In this document: piece after piece, positions 9,983-19,956 of the stretch
How the letters are laid out: every line of letters starts with the position of its first letter
Numbering within the stretch: the first letter of the stretch is position 1
DNA from: Gracilaria vermiculophylla
Lineage: Eukaryota; Rhodophyta; Florideophyceae; Gracilariales; Gracilariaceae
Direction of reading: 5' to 3'
Assembly: GCA_019155205.2 (NCBI GenBank)
Contig: JAHNZQ020000010.1
Coordinates: forward strand, 542,518-578,727
Length of the DNA stretch: 36,210 nucleotides
The notes under the pieces: model-generated
What the model saw: the letters and a program-made list of their open reading frames with translations, nothing else
The model's database searches: none
What the model was told of the DNA's origin: nothing
Translations under genes and position numbers: made by a program

Positions 9983-9999
9983 CTCAGTGCGGCGCTGAG

Positions 10000-10005
10000 A
10001 ATAAA
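10000..10005 (+). promoter_or_regulatory. Poly(A) signal AATAAA
   Basis: A perfect AATAAA lies 18 bp after the stop of the possible terminal exon, at a spacing typical for a 3' UTR. A single hexamer in AT-rich DNA is weak evidence alone. Confidence 0.35.
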
Positions 10006-10255
10006 AAGGAAGTCTACTCAGTAAAACTTATATGTTAAATATAGATTTATGTATCTTGTGAGCGCTGTTCTCCAACAATCGAGTCTATACGATTCTAGGG
10101 GTCTTTCATACTGCAGGCTACACGCAGGGCATAAGAAGATATGGGCGTATCCAGAACCAGTTCAGCTGCAATCGAAGAGAACGAGGTGCAAAACCCAGTG
10201 TTAGACAACGGCTCGAATATGACAAACGTAATTCAAATGGTTTGAGCGCATTAGA

Positions 10256-10860
10256 GCACTAGTGTGCGGTCTCTTATCGCGGCGGCGAGAGACCGCAGCG
10301 GCGAGGGCGGTATGCATAGAGCCGCTACAGCCGGTATTCTGCAGTTGCGGCCAGGAACGGACACATTGCATGCGGCAAAGCCGGTTTGGGCGCACAGCGC
10401 TGTTTCATGCGCGTACTTGTAGCGTCTGGACAGCTGCATACTGTCTAACGGCGTGCGTAGCGCGCGTTGTATATTTGCTGTGGGCGCCACGGCCGTCCGT
10501 CGTCACCACCGCCACAATAGCGGCCATGATTGTTTCTGCATGCAGACGCTGTAATGACTTTATGAATGCAAGCGTCGTGTTTAACGCGGGAAATCCGTCG
10601 ACATTTCTCTCTGACACGCCGTTGCCGCCGCAGCCCCATTCCCTGCCGCCATCATATTTCCATGGCTGCTTCTGTGGTTTCCATGTGGCACAACAGGATA
10701 ATTCAGCACAATGATGGGGGCTTCGCATGCAGCTTTCCATTCCGATCCGCTTTATTTGGGCTTTTAGCTTCTGTTTATCGAACCAATGCGCTGCTCTCCT
10801 ATGAGATCAAAATTGATCTCATATGTAACCGGCGCACCATTACGCAAAACTATTAAACTT
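10256..10860. other. GC-rich island with hairpins in AT-rich DNA
   Basis: Base composition switches abruptly to GC-rich at about 10255 and back at about 10830. At 10265-10297 an inverted repeat (TGCGGTCTCT, 13-base loop, AGAGACCGCA) forms a 10-bp stem. At 10800-10823 a second one (TATGAGATCAA, AA, TTGATCTCATA) forms an 11-bp stem at the right edge. Open frames of 150 codons (+, 10262-10714) and 111 codons (-, 10405-10740) overlap here. Neither resembles a protein I know, and open frames are common by chance in GC-rich DNA. I name no function. Confidence 0.45.
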
Positions 10861-11869
10861 TTGGGATCTGACCGGTAGGCAATACATCGTAACTTTTAAT
10901 ATTATATAATATTCTCCTCGGCTGCCTATGTACAAAACATTGTTTTGTAGCATTCCAAAATCTTCCATAGAATCTAAGAGGGCATCACACTATAGATGAT
11001 TAACTAAATCTAAATTTGAACGTTGCCGAGTTTTCTAAAACACTACAAATTTTTAATGAGCTCAAATCATTTTTAATAAACATTTTAACTCTCAACTTAT
11101 TTTCAATAATCAATTGAACAGCACCAACATAGGCTGCGATCTGCTTAAAAACACATTTTGTATAAGATTGTATGTAGTGTGGCTAGACTAATAAAGAGAG
11201 ATTTCACTAGAAGAAAACTTATAATAAGAACCTATGGTCATCATATGCATTCCATTATAGACAATTACTTTACAAATTGGTTCAAAATGTTGATGACATA
11301 TCTTTCAGATTATAAATTTTACTATATACCGTGTTCTTTTTTACTTTGTTTCATAATTACATTTTTATCCGTACCAGAGTGATGTAGAATTATTGCTTTT
11401 TGTTTTCTAATATAACATCTAGAATAAAAAAATATTTCCTCTGTGTGTTACCTTTGCAACACCTGCCTTAATCCTGAAATAAAGCTTTTGGAATCATTTT
11501 GTTTCTTTTTTTCTCGTTCTATTTATCTGCATTAATTACAAACATATGCTAACAAACATTGGGTTTCTTCTATAAGCTATTTTTCATGCTTCCATTCAGT
11601 TCATTAAACAGGTGGCTTTATAAATATTATCTATTACTTCATCATCTACTGAGCAAAAGCAATGGTGTGGGCTTTTAACGTTAATATTTCCACGTTCTGG
11701 TTTATGTAGTTTCCACGCATCTACAATACGAATTGCCAAAAGAAAGCAATTGACTCGAAATTGTAGTACAGTGAGCGAGCTACCTCATTCTGTGGCATGC
11801 GCCGTGGCCATTTTGAAATAAAGCAAAGCAAATTATTAGCGACTATGAAGAACTGGTAGATTTTAATTG
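10861..11869. other. AT-rich stretch without a recognisable gene
   Basis: Very AT-rich, with several AATAAA-like words and no convincing frame. The 74-codon frame at 11158-11382 is low in complexity. I see no repeat of this stretch elsewhere in the window. Confidence 0.5.
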
Positions 11870-12460
11870 ATGCCGGCACGCTGTCGTAAGCGGCGTGCCC
11901 GAAGGCGCAATTGGTGGCACTGTCACAACGTGGGTGGTTGCCAGAAATTCGGAGCTCTGCATCATACTTGGAGAGGTGCGTGAGTTTCTCTCCCTTACTC
12001 GGTAAAGCGAAGCGTCTTCTGGCGACGTTTCGACCACTGTGGTTTCTATAGTCGACCAGCAGGTTACCTACCTATATCAACAGGCGCCATTGACCCGCGA
12101 ATGCTGCATTCGGCTCTGCCGATCCGGTGCCGGAAGCCTGCCGGCTATTTTGTGTCTACCGCCGTTCCGGTGCTGCCGTTACCATTCTATGCACCATTTG
12201 GTCTCTCCTTCTAGGTTGTGTTACTCTTGCGCTCTCTAACCAGTCGCTTTCTTCTTGCCTACAAACCGGTTCCACGTGTGCCGCTTTCTGTATTTCATTT
12301 TGTCCTCCAGAATTAGAAAGTAGGGGTACATACCGATTCGTTGAAACTAGAAGATTCGAAAGGAAGAAGAACTTTCATTTCCGTTTTGTTGTGAGAACTG
12401 CTGTGAAACAGCTTGCACAAATCACCAACCCCAAGCAACTGGAATAATACTTAACAAGAA
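11870..12460. other. Unassigned stretch left of Gyp-2
   Basis: Begins with a 7-bp inverted repeat (GGCACGC at 11875-11881 and GCGTGCC at 11893-11899). Pyrimidine-rich sequence follows at 12180-12310. It lies where the 5' LTR and leader of Gyp-2 should be, but no second copy exists in the window, so I cannot show it is an LTR. No gene identified. Confidence 0.35.
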
Positions 12461-13704
12461 AGATGTCATAACTTGTTCGTCGGGAGAAAAGCGGGACTTT
12501 CCCCGTAAAAACCCGCATTTAGACAACTCAAAGGAATTTCTTCAAAAGCTAACCAATAGGTATTTTCCTGGTAGCCAGTAGGACGACATAGCGGCCGTGC
12601 CTCAACCGACACGAAAAAAAGCCGGATTGTCTCGTAGAGCCAGTCCGACAAACCAATTGAATGGCAAAGAGGATGTAGAGAGATGTCCGAATGGCAGTAC
12701 CCTGCTTGGACATTAATGATGTCACCGCCGTACTGGTTGAATGTGCCTGGAGGTATTTTACCGAAATGATTCCCGCAGTGGTGCATCAATTCCTCTAACA
12801 CGACGCCTAAGCAGATGTCGACAGAATGGTAAGGAAGTCTTTTAAGGAGCACCAGCAGGGGATTTCTCCTCAAAGACGACGGTCAAGTGCTACTATAGGT
12901 CTTGTGGGTACATCTTTTGTGCCATTGGTGGACGAGAGATTTATCCGGATGGCAGACCAGACCGTCCTTCCAATAATCTCGGCTCATGTGAAGCAACCAG
13001 GCCAAGTTTAAAAAAGAGCAGAATATTATGAAGAAGAGTGGCCGGTCTTTTAATACCTCTAACAACCAACTGGTGATGCTACGAAAGGAGCCAAAAAGGT
13101 GGTGACCCCAGTGAGGGCAGTTCATCTAACGCGGAGGAAGAGGGCCAACGGAAGCCAAAAGTAAAGAAGAAGAAAACCAATCGGAAGAAGCAACAAACCA
13201 CAAGGTAGGGCTCGGACACGTCCACTTCCAAAATCCGAGAACGGGCCTCTCGAAAAATGAATAGTATGACCGCAGAACGAAGAAAGCGGTGGGGAGTGCT
13301 ACAGCCGCAAGGGAAAACGTCGCCGCAAGGAAAAAAGTCTCCTCAAGGGAAAACCCAATCTGCGCGCATCGTCAGGTTCTCATTCTGATGAGGAAAACCT
13401 GGAGCAAGTGCAGCCATTGAATGACCTCTTCAACATGGCTATCGGTAACCTCACCTAAAAGTGGACCAGTCGCAACGCTTCATATTCGAACAGGGCCACA
13501 CAGAAGATAAGTAGGCTGCATTGTTGCCTTAGTTTTCATGTGTAATATACGACCGAAACTGGTGATGCCTCCGTCTCAATGATAGATTTCCTTCAACGGT
13601 TAGAGCTTGTATGTGACCAAAATAGTTTTTCGTAAGGCGCGGCCAGGCAGTTGTGTCAGTTTTACATCAAGGGACGAACCGACTCCTCGCTGCACAGGAG
13701 CATG
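12460..13704 (+). pseudogene. gag: Gyp-2 Gag, N-terminal part
   Basis: A decayed forward frame. The recognisable pieces are a basic low-complexity tract (RKPKVKKKKTNRKKQQTT near 13150), a linker with SGSHSDEENLEQVQPLNDLF (about 13373), and the start of the capsid domain, DFLQRLELVCDQ then RQLCQFYIKGRTDSSLHRSM ending at 13704. Several stops and frame changes lie upstream, so the start is not known and 12460 is only an estimate. The capsid reading continues at 14462 after LTR-B1. Identity as Ty3/gypsy Gag rests mainly on the part after the insertion. Confidence 0.6.
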
Positions 13705-14456
13705 TGTAATGCAATAGCTGGCATGCAAGAAAAGCACACGAAGTCGTCTGATTCTTTCTCTGCGGAGGTAGTTCGGCGGTAGAGCCCTCTCGAAAGAACA
13801 ACACGACAAATTCGGGAAAAAGACCAAAGTAGCCCTGGCACCACTTGGCACGAGAGGTATAAGAAAGATCTCCACTAGGAAGGTGTCTGAGTGCGTGGTG
13901 CATCGATGTTGTATAGAGATGGAAAATTAAGGGAAAGCCCGGGTTGCGAGGTCCATAAGGTGAGGGATGTACCACCGAGGTGGGGAAAAGGGAAGGAGCC
14001 GTAGAACAAACAACGGCAATCGATAAAGATCTTTGTGAAAGGAGCGAGCTTAGTGAGACTGACATTGCCCCAAGTATTAGTGCTCTCAGCGAACAAGGCG
14101 AATGAGCAACCGTACGCTACGCGGTATCCCCGTGAGAGGCAAATACTGAATTAGGCGAAAGGCCCAGATCAGGAACTTTGGTTACCTTTAACTGAGGGCG
14201 GCGGGGGTGACGCCGGCGCCCTTAATTCTGCAGTTCTAATTAAATAAGTAGTAAAAGAATAAACGGATAAACATACGTCCACTTGGGCCCCCACCCGTGC
14301 ACTGTCCCAGGCACCGGTCTTACCGGGAGCTCTTCGTGTCACACGGGTAGAACTTGTGTCGCCGGCCGCTTGCGCAAGACTTAGTCACCTTCAATTGCTG
14401 CTTTCTCGGTAAACGTTCATATATGAAAATACCCCATAAACAGGGCGTGCACTTCA
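13705..14456 (-). repeat. LTR-B1, solo LTR inside Gyp-2 gag
   Basis: A 752-bp LTR of family B in minus orientation. Read on the minus strand it begins TGAAGTGCACGCCC and ends GCTATTGCATTACA, like the copies at 16723-17403, 21020-22256 and 32775-33534. The flanking pentamers are GCATG (13700-13704) and GTATA (14457-14461), a decayed target duplication (3 of 5). Removing the LTR plus one pentamer joins gag in frame (HRSM to QGSKIMVAED), so this is a clean insertion. No internal region accompanies it. Confidence 0.85.
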
Positions 14457-14960
14457 GTATACAAGGGAGCAAGATAATGGTTGCAGAGGATGCTACGGAG
14501 ACCCTGCGAGCCTATTGCCAAGTGGTGAATTATCTCTTACTGACTTACGCTGCCGATGAGGTTTTCTATGAAGCCTACGGGGAGGTATTGGATTGCCGCC
14601 AACGGGCTGGACATACCGCATTGGAATTGGCTAAGACACTGTTTTCGAGTGCCTCTCCCTGTTAAAATGTCTTTACTACCGCCCGGCTGAAGTCACTGTA
14701 TGCCGATAACGTGGATAAGGCCATTAGAGCACACGTGGGGAAGCTTTTGATAAATCATCGGCACCTTGTTTCTGACACGTTTGTCCGGTATGCTCAAGGG
14801 ATTGATGACACCCACTGAGCTGAACTGCGCCATTAACTACCAATGAATTTTACATCTAGGAAGAAACCGAAGGCCAAAATGGTGCTGGCTATGAATTACT
14901 CTCCTGTCTCGAAAAGGAGTATCAGCCGGTTTGGAGTTGGCAGCAAAACTTTCCACTGAG
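14457..14960 (+). pseudogene. gag: Gyp-2 Gag, capsid core
   Basis: Reads GSKIMVAEDATETLRAYCQ and then VVNYLLLTYAADEVFYEAYG, which matches the Ty3/gypsy capsid pattern of W..AV..LL.TYAT.EVI.EAY. The following LDCRQRAGHTALELAKTLF corresponds to the Q.....E..F...L stretch. A TAA at 14663-14665 and further frame changes break it. Farther on, YAQGIDDTH and LPMNFTS resemble the end of the capsid domain, ahead of the unresolved gag C-terminus. Confidence 0.75.
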
Positions 14961-16540
14961 TAGACGCAAAAAAGTTCCAGACGGCTGGCGCCTCATTAAA
15001 ACTGATCTTCTTCGATGCCCTCTAATCTAGAAGGGGTGCCTCCACCTCTTGTAATGACTGACTCTAATCAAGCAATATTCGCTATGCCCTATGGAATCAA
15101 TATGCCTGGAAGCCAACTGGTTTCGTGCCAAACGGCAACGTAGCAGACCATGCAGTAGCAGCAAGTCCCACGTAATACCTATGGTTTATCAGGCTTCAAG
15201 TATCCTTCAACTAGTAACCTTCTGTGTTGGATCTGTGTATCACCCTGCGATATGGCTACAGCGTGTCCTAGTGTTACCCTGCATCAACGCGTACCTCTCC
15301 TGCAGGTTCGAAAACATCGCAAGCAGGAGTTGATACGGATATCTATGGGACGAAGGCCACAACTACCTGGGATAGGAGCCAACTAATGAGAACCGCCGCA
15401 CCAAAAGCCACGAAACATCTTCTTTGTCACCATCCCGGATTCTGTGACGTCAAAGCCCCGGAATAACCCAAAAAAGGAAAAATAATAAGAGTTGGACATG
15501 AGACCGCCTTAAACCATGTACCGAATGGCAGTGAGAGAGACCAATAGATCCTAGAACGAATCGGAACCAACTGGTTCTCGAAGAAGAACGGGAAATCGAT
15601 TAGGTGAACCCGGTTTTTTATGTAACATGACAACTATAAAAACTCTACTACCCTAAGGGTCTCCACTGCACAAGATATACCCTGTTTAGACGTCCTTGAC
15701 CCAGATAAGGACCGAGACTGGTCTCCAATAAGCTACTTTCAACTGGAACTCTTCAAGTAGCTTCAATGAGTACACTTGCAAAACCCATCGGTAGATGGCA
15801 AGCGACGGCCACTGTTTTCCAAGAACGCCCTGCATATTCTGGTATCCAATAAGAATTCGACCATCCGCACCAACTTTTTTTCGTCAAAAAACTGGAAAAA
15901 GATTCTATCCGGGGTACGTCGTTTATTTAAAACTACGTCAAAGCGATCTACCCCCGTACCGGTACGATTGTTCTCAACAAAGGCATCCGTATCGACATTA
16001 TCGGCAAAGCGTTTTGGCAAAAACAACCATAACAAAATGAGAAACCAACGCCTGGAGGTAACACCTACAACAAAGACATCTTGCATACGATGTTTTGATT
16101 CCACCATCACACCAGATGGATGTCAAGGTTACCTGTGATCGATCAGGATTCTTGTCGCTCCAAAACGACTCCACCCTCTTGGAACTTTACCGCACCTTAA
16201 TTGCTCATGGGATACAGGATAACATTCCAAATTTATCGTCCAACATTTTTCTCACAAGCTTCAGTGCGTACGTGGTAAAACTTCCTAACAGACCATTATC
16301 AGCTGGGGGATCCCTGCCTCAAGCGCAGTATTTGCCGTTTCTCTGCAAACGTTCAACGAGGACAAGTACTTTAAGAAATAGTTGGCACATATGAATTTCG
16401 CGAAGGACTAGGTTACAGTTTTGAAGGAGAATGTCAACAATGCACTTAAAAGAGACGTCCAGCGACTCAAAACTTTTGACCTATTCGAACCATTCAGCTT
16501 TATAAGGTCCACCTAGTTGGCTTCGATCATGGCTATAAAG
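14961..16540 (+). pseudogene. Gyp-2 unresolved Gag C-terminus and protease region
   Basis: Position between capsid and RT means this should encode the nucleocapsid, protease and linker. The frame is fragmented. At 15776-16138 two forward frames are open for 80-120 codons, and one includes IVLNKGIRIDIIGKAFWQK, but I cannot point to a secure DSGA active site or a CCHC knuckle. It is assigned by context only. Confidence 0.45.
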
Positions 16541-16722
16541 CACCGATTTGAACTCACCCCGAGAGCTAATCCAGTCTATCAGGCTCTATAACGCGCGGGA
16601 CCCAAAAACCAAAAGGTAAAACTCCAATAGGTTGACTGCATGCTTAAGGACGGCGTGAAACCCCCCAGCACGTCCAAATGAGCCAGCCCAATGGGTATGG
16701 AGCAGAAGAAAAGAGATATCCA
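16541..16722 (+). pseudogene. pol: Gyp-2 reverse transcriptase, N-terminal fragment
   Basis: Reads KHRFELTPRANPVYQAL, a stop, then DCMLKDGVKPPSTSK, a stop, and ASPMGMEQKKRDIH. This follows the fingers of Ty3/gypsy RT: H.I...P....P.R, then ML.DGVI.PS.S.WASP...V.KKDG. It is cut at 16722 by LTR-B2 and resumes at 17409. Confidence 0.82.
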
Positions 16723-17403
16723 TTGCAGAACACACCTCTTTTTCGTTTTATTCCTACATTTGGGCGCGTATTGTGGAATGCACAGAAGAGGATTATTATG
16801 ACTAAGTCTCGCCGGGTATTTATCACTTTATTTATTTGGGATTCCCCTATTTATTTAATTAGCACTGCGGTACCTAAGGACGCCGGCATCCCCGCCGCCA
16901 CCCTCAGTAAACGGTTATCAAGGTTCCAACTCTAAGCCTTCCCTCTACGTCGGTACTTGCCTCTCACGAGGGATATCCCGTAGTGTACGGTTACTCATCC
17001 GCCTTTTTCGCTTAGAGCGCCCATACTTGATTATATTACCAGTTTCACTGTGCTCGCCCTTGTATAATGATCTTGACGATTTCTGTCGATTGCCTCACGG
17101 CTCCCTCCCACTTTTCCCACTTTGGTGGTACATTCTTCACCTTGTGGATCGCGCGACCCGTGCTACCCCTTTCTTCGCCATCTCTTTTCTCCAAAGAGGC
17201 ACCACACATTCATACACCCAGCCAGTCGGGATCCATCTTCCACCTCTCCTGCAAAGTACTGCCAGGACAACCTCGCTCCTACACCCGAAATTTTCTTGTT
17301 GTTCCTTCGAGAGGGCTCTACCGCCCACTATCCCTACAGAGAAAGACTCCAAAGACTCTAAAGTATTCGTGTGGGTTCCCCGATTGCGGGCTATTGCACT
17401 TCA
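16723..17403 (+). repeat. LTR-B2, solo LTR inside Gyp-2 RT
   Basis: A family-B LTR in plus orientation of about 681 bp, beginning TGCAGAACACACC and ending GCTATTGCACTTCA. It lacks about 100 bp near its 5' end compared with LTR-B4. Flanks are TCCAT (16718-16722) and CCCGT (17404-17408), matching 3 of 5. Removing the LTR and one pentamer joins RT motif 1 as KKRDIH followed by MRF, a stop in place of Cys, then VGYRKL. That is the expected KKDG.MRFC.DYRKL order. Confidence 0.8.
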
Positions 17404-17408
17404 CCCGT

Positions 17409-18170
17409 ATGAGGTTTTAAGTTGGTTATCGAAAACTAAGATCCGTGACGGTGAGGGACTCATAGCCGATACCCCGAATGAAAAAAAGCATTGAAGCGCT
17501 TGGAGTAGCAAAAGTGATTATAAAATTGGATGCCAATGCCGTCTACTGTAAAGTAGACTTCCCCGAGAGGGACAAGAAAAAAAGGACTTTCCCGTGCCAC
17601 GCTGGACTCTACCGGTCTTGATACATGCCATTGGGCTTGCGCAACGCACTTGCAACTTTCCAGGCGACTTTGAACATCACCTTTTCAATAGTAAAATGGC
17701 AAACCGCGCTTGTATACCTTACGGATATATTAATCTACTCATGCGGAATCAAGGTTTACGTTACCCATGTGAAAAATGTATTTTTCTTGATCCAACTGAC
17801 GAGAGGGGCTCTAAAGCTGAAGAAAGTTATGTTATTTGACGAGAAGATGGAGTATTGGGGGCATATTATATGTCCCAGCCGCTTGAAAGCCGATGGAAGG
17901 AACATTCAAAGGGTGAAAGGAGTGATTATTCCGCGGAACGAGACGAATATCCGATCCTTTAATGGCTTAAATAAAGTGTACTGTTGGGTTGTCACGAGAT
18001 TTGCCGAGATTGCAGCTTCTCTGCACAGGATATCACAGAAATGTCATCCGGAAGGTTTCGATTACCTAAAGAACGACGAGCTACAGGCTTTCTTGATCCT
18101 AAAGGCAGTGCTTCTCACCCCACTGCTGTTCGCCTTGCCAAAGTCAGGATGCCTGTACACGTTGTATTCT
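17409..18170 (+). pseudogene. pol: Gyp-2 reverse transcriptase, main part
   Basis: Resumes with VGYRKLRSVTVRDS, then IPRM, then AKVIIKLDANAVYCKV (the LDANAGYWQ motif), HAGLYRS and MPLGLRNALATFQ at 17625. The catalytic box reads LVYLTDILIYS at about 17711-17743, where the first Asp of the usual YLDD is Thr (17721). Next come LKLKKVMLFDEKMEYWGHII and the helix region RSFNGLNKVY...VVTRFAEIAAS, the normal end of the RT domain. From 17625 to 18290 it is open, but the altered active site and upstream stops make it dead. Confidence 0.92.
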
Positions 18171-18262
18171 ATCGCCCCAGCTTCCCAGGTGGGATGCTGT
18201 CTCATGGAAAAGCATGAGAATGAAAGTAAATTACCGATTGGATATTGGAGAAGAGCCCTGAC
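18171..18262 (+). pseudogene. pol: Gyp-2 RNase H, N-terminal fragment
   Basis: Reads YTLYSIAPASQVGCCLMEK and then LPIGYWRRALT, the start of Ty3/gypsy RNase H. The first catalytic residue, normally DTDAS, reads YSIAPAS, so the Asp is gone. The segment ends exactly where LTR-A1 starts. The domain continues at 18821 (MAERKYTVIEKECL). Confidence 0.85.
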
Positions 18263-18815
18263 TGTAGTACAGTGGCTCCTACGGAAATAGGGTGGTTTGG
18301 CCTTAAGGTATAATATTCCTAAAAAGGGCTCGTATTTTATTAGTTGGGCCACGTGGTGCAGAGTTCCGCCCGCGTGCGCTACAGTATCCTTAAGGGACGG
18401 TAGAAATATTATTTATTTTAGTTAATTTACGCAGGTAATTTGTACAGTAGTGAGATCTGCCGCGACGGGCTCCCGGCTTGATACTTAATCTGCCGGTTGA
18501 GCTTCACCTCTGGGGAAGTAAAGACAAGCACCCTTGAGTCTTCATCTACTTTTACGGTTGGAATCTCTTGTCGATCAACTCAGGTTTTTAAGCCGCCGAT
18601 CCCCAGGTCGCATCATAGCAGCGCCTGTAGGAGCATTGTCCGCCCAGTGAACCTCCCCCTCCGCTTGGTGTTTGCGGATCCCCTTTATGAATTCCCCCGG
18701 TTCGCGACAGTGGATACCGGAGACCACCTTTAGGAGCACGCTTCTTTGGAGTCAACAAAAACTTCTAACGGACGTTTTGCCTTACTACCTCGAGAGGAGG
18801 CCTGACAGTACCACA
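18263..18815 (+). repeat. LTR-A1, solo LTR with perfect CTGAC target duplication
   Basis: A 553-bp LTR beginning TGTAGTACAGTGGC and ending GACAGTACCACA. CTGAC flanks it on both sides (18258-18262 and 18816-18820). Deleting 558 bp (186 codons) restores RNase H in frame as RALT followed by MAERKY. The same LTR occurs at 21494-22046 (minus) and 35636-36189 (plus). No internal sequence is attached, so it is a solo LTR, the usual product of LTR-LTR recombination. Confidence 0.95.
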
Positions 18816-18820
18816 CTGAC

Positions 18821-19131
18821 CATGGCAGAGCGGAAATATACCGTGATAGAAAAAGAATGCCTCACAGAATTGTGGAGCATGCTGACGCTTTGGCTCTAAC
18901 TTTATGGAGATACTTTCTCCTTTCAGACAGACCATGAACCCTTTAGGTAGATTCTCGGCCTTTTGAATGCATCCGGACGATTGGTTAGATGAATATTGCG
19001 CTTGTCTGAGGTTGACTAATAAATACAATTCTCACAGGGAAATAAGCAAAATTTGGGGGACGCGTTGTCTCGTCTTCAAATCAATGATAAGGAAGAAGAC
19101 GCCATACAGAATGACATCACTTGCTTCAGGG
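18821..19131 (+). pseudogene. pol: Gyp-2 RNase H, C-terminal fragment
   Basis: Continues MAERKYTVIEKECLTELWSM (the second catalytic Glu), a stop, then FSFQTDHEPFR with the third acidic residue, two further stops, and GDALSRLQINDKEED, which ends the domain. After about 19080 the sequence reads DAIQNDITCFR and is cut by LTR-D at 19132. No Gyp-2 integrase is found in the window. Confidence 0.88.
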
Positions 19132-19523
19132 TGATGCAACATACTCAATGCGCTTGAATGGTTTCGCTAATGGCTGTGCACACGCGATAGTTCCTGCGCT
19201 ACGGAAACTGGCGGAAACCTGCAAAATACATTGCCGTACCTGCCGGAACCTTGCGAGCCGTTACATTCCGCCGAAAAACCCTGTTCTCTAGACGCGGGTG
19301 GGTTCGCCTGATTTGACCTTCAATTTTTTACTTCCTTTATAACTGACTGCCGGGGCACATCTTATAAAAAAAGAACCCCTTTCACGTCATCCATCAACAC
19401 TAAAACGAATTAGACGCCGAGAGCGCGCCCGTTCTAATGCTTGCAAACGCGGATTCTATCCCACTCTCACAGTTCACGATTATTGCCCACGCTTGCGTAA
19501 GTAGATACCGACACTCGTCATCA
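19132..19523 (+). repeat. LTR-D copy 1 (+), abutting inverted RT
   Basis: A 392-bp LTR beginning TGATGCAACATACTC and ending ACTCGTCATCA. It aligns along its whole length with the reverse complement of 34739-35127, including a promoter-like TATAAAAA (19363-19370) followed by the shared word AACCCCTT. The flanks are CAGGG (left, inside Gyp-2) and AAGCA (right), so there is no target duplication. The right end touches the minus-strand RT of Gyp-4 with no intervening base. Confidence 0.8.
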
Positions 19524-19956
19524 AAGCATTTTTACCTGAAAGCGTAAACGGTGTAGTGTCTGTTCGTGCTCAGAATGTCTGCGACAGGCATGTATGACAT
19601 TGTATCTATTGTGGTACTGCCGTCGCTCAATTTCGTTGACCAGCTGGCCCTCATCAAAATCAAGAACATATACAGTGTCTACAAGGCTAAAGTTGTTGAC
19701 GACATTAACAACGACCGTCATAAAGAGAACCAGATGCAACCAGTCTCGATCAAAAGCTGCGTTAATAAATCTACCCGTTACGCACTTTGCATAATGAAGG
19801 GAATGTGGTATTATATGCCTCTTCAGCAAAAGACGATCCAATCTCAGTCGGTCTCCGGGATTCGAAATCGAAAGTATCCGTCTCTAATGTCCAATTTCGC
19901 AAAGAAAGCATCTGGCCCCGGCTTTTGTCTTTTCGGGACAAGAAATTAACGCGACT
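19524..19956 (-). pseudogene. pol: Gyp-4 reverse transcriptase fragment
   Basis: On the minus strand the sequence reads GPDAFFAKLDIRDGYFRFRI near 19930, which is the catalytic palm motif (KLD.R.GYF), then VFC, a stop and YHIPFIMQSA for motif B. The end reads HACRRHSEHEQTLHRLRFQ, like the segment after the catalytic box in other Ty3 RTs. Several stops and frame changes interrupt it, and the catalytic YxDD itself is not clear. The gene is cut at 19524 by LTR-D copy 1 in the opposite orientation. Confidence 0.72.

Noticed and set aside
10262..10740. Overlapping 150-codon (+) and 111-codon (-) frames as genes
   Set aside because: Both lie in a GC-rich island where open frames are expected by chance, they overlap in opposite directions, and neither shows a known motif.
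11870..12460. 5' LTR of Gyp-2
   Set aside because: The position fits, but no second copy is in the window and no primer-binding site was seen, so the LTR cannot be demonstrated.
12466..12873. 135-codon minus-strand frame as a gene
   Set aside because: It lies antisense to the Gyp-2 gag region and has no recognisable motif. I treat it as a shadow frame.
15763..16138. Overlapping 115-120 codon frames on both strands as separate genes
   Set aside because: They lie in the protease region of Gyp-2. Neither shows a domain, and the two strands mirror each other.
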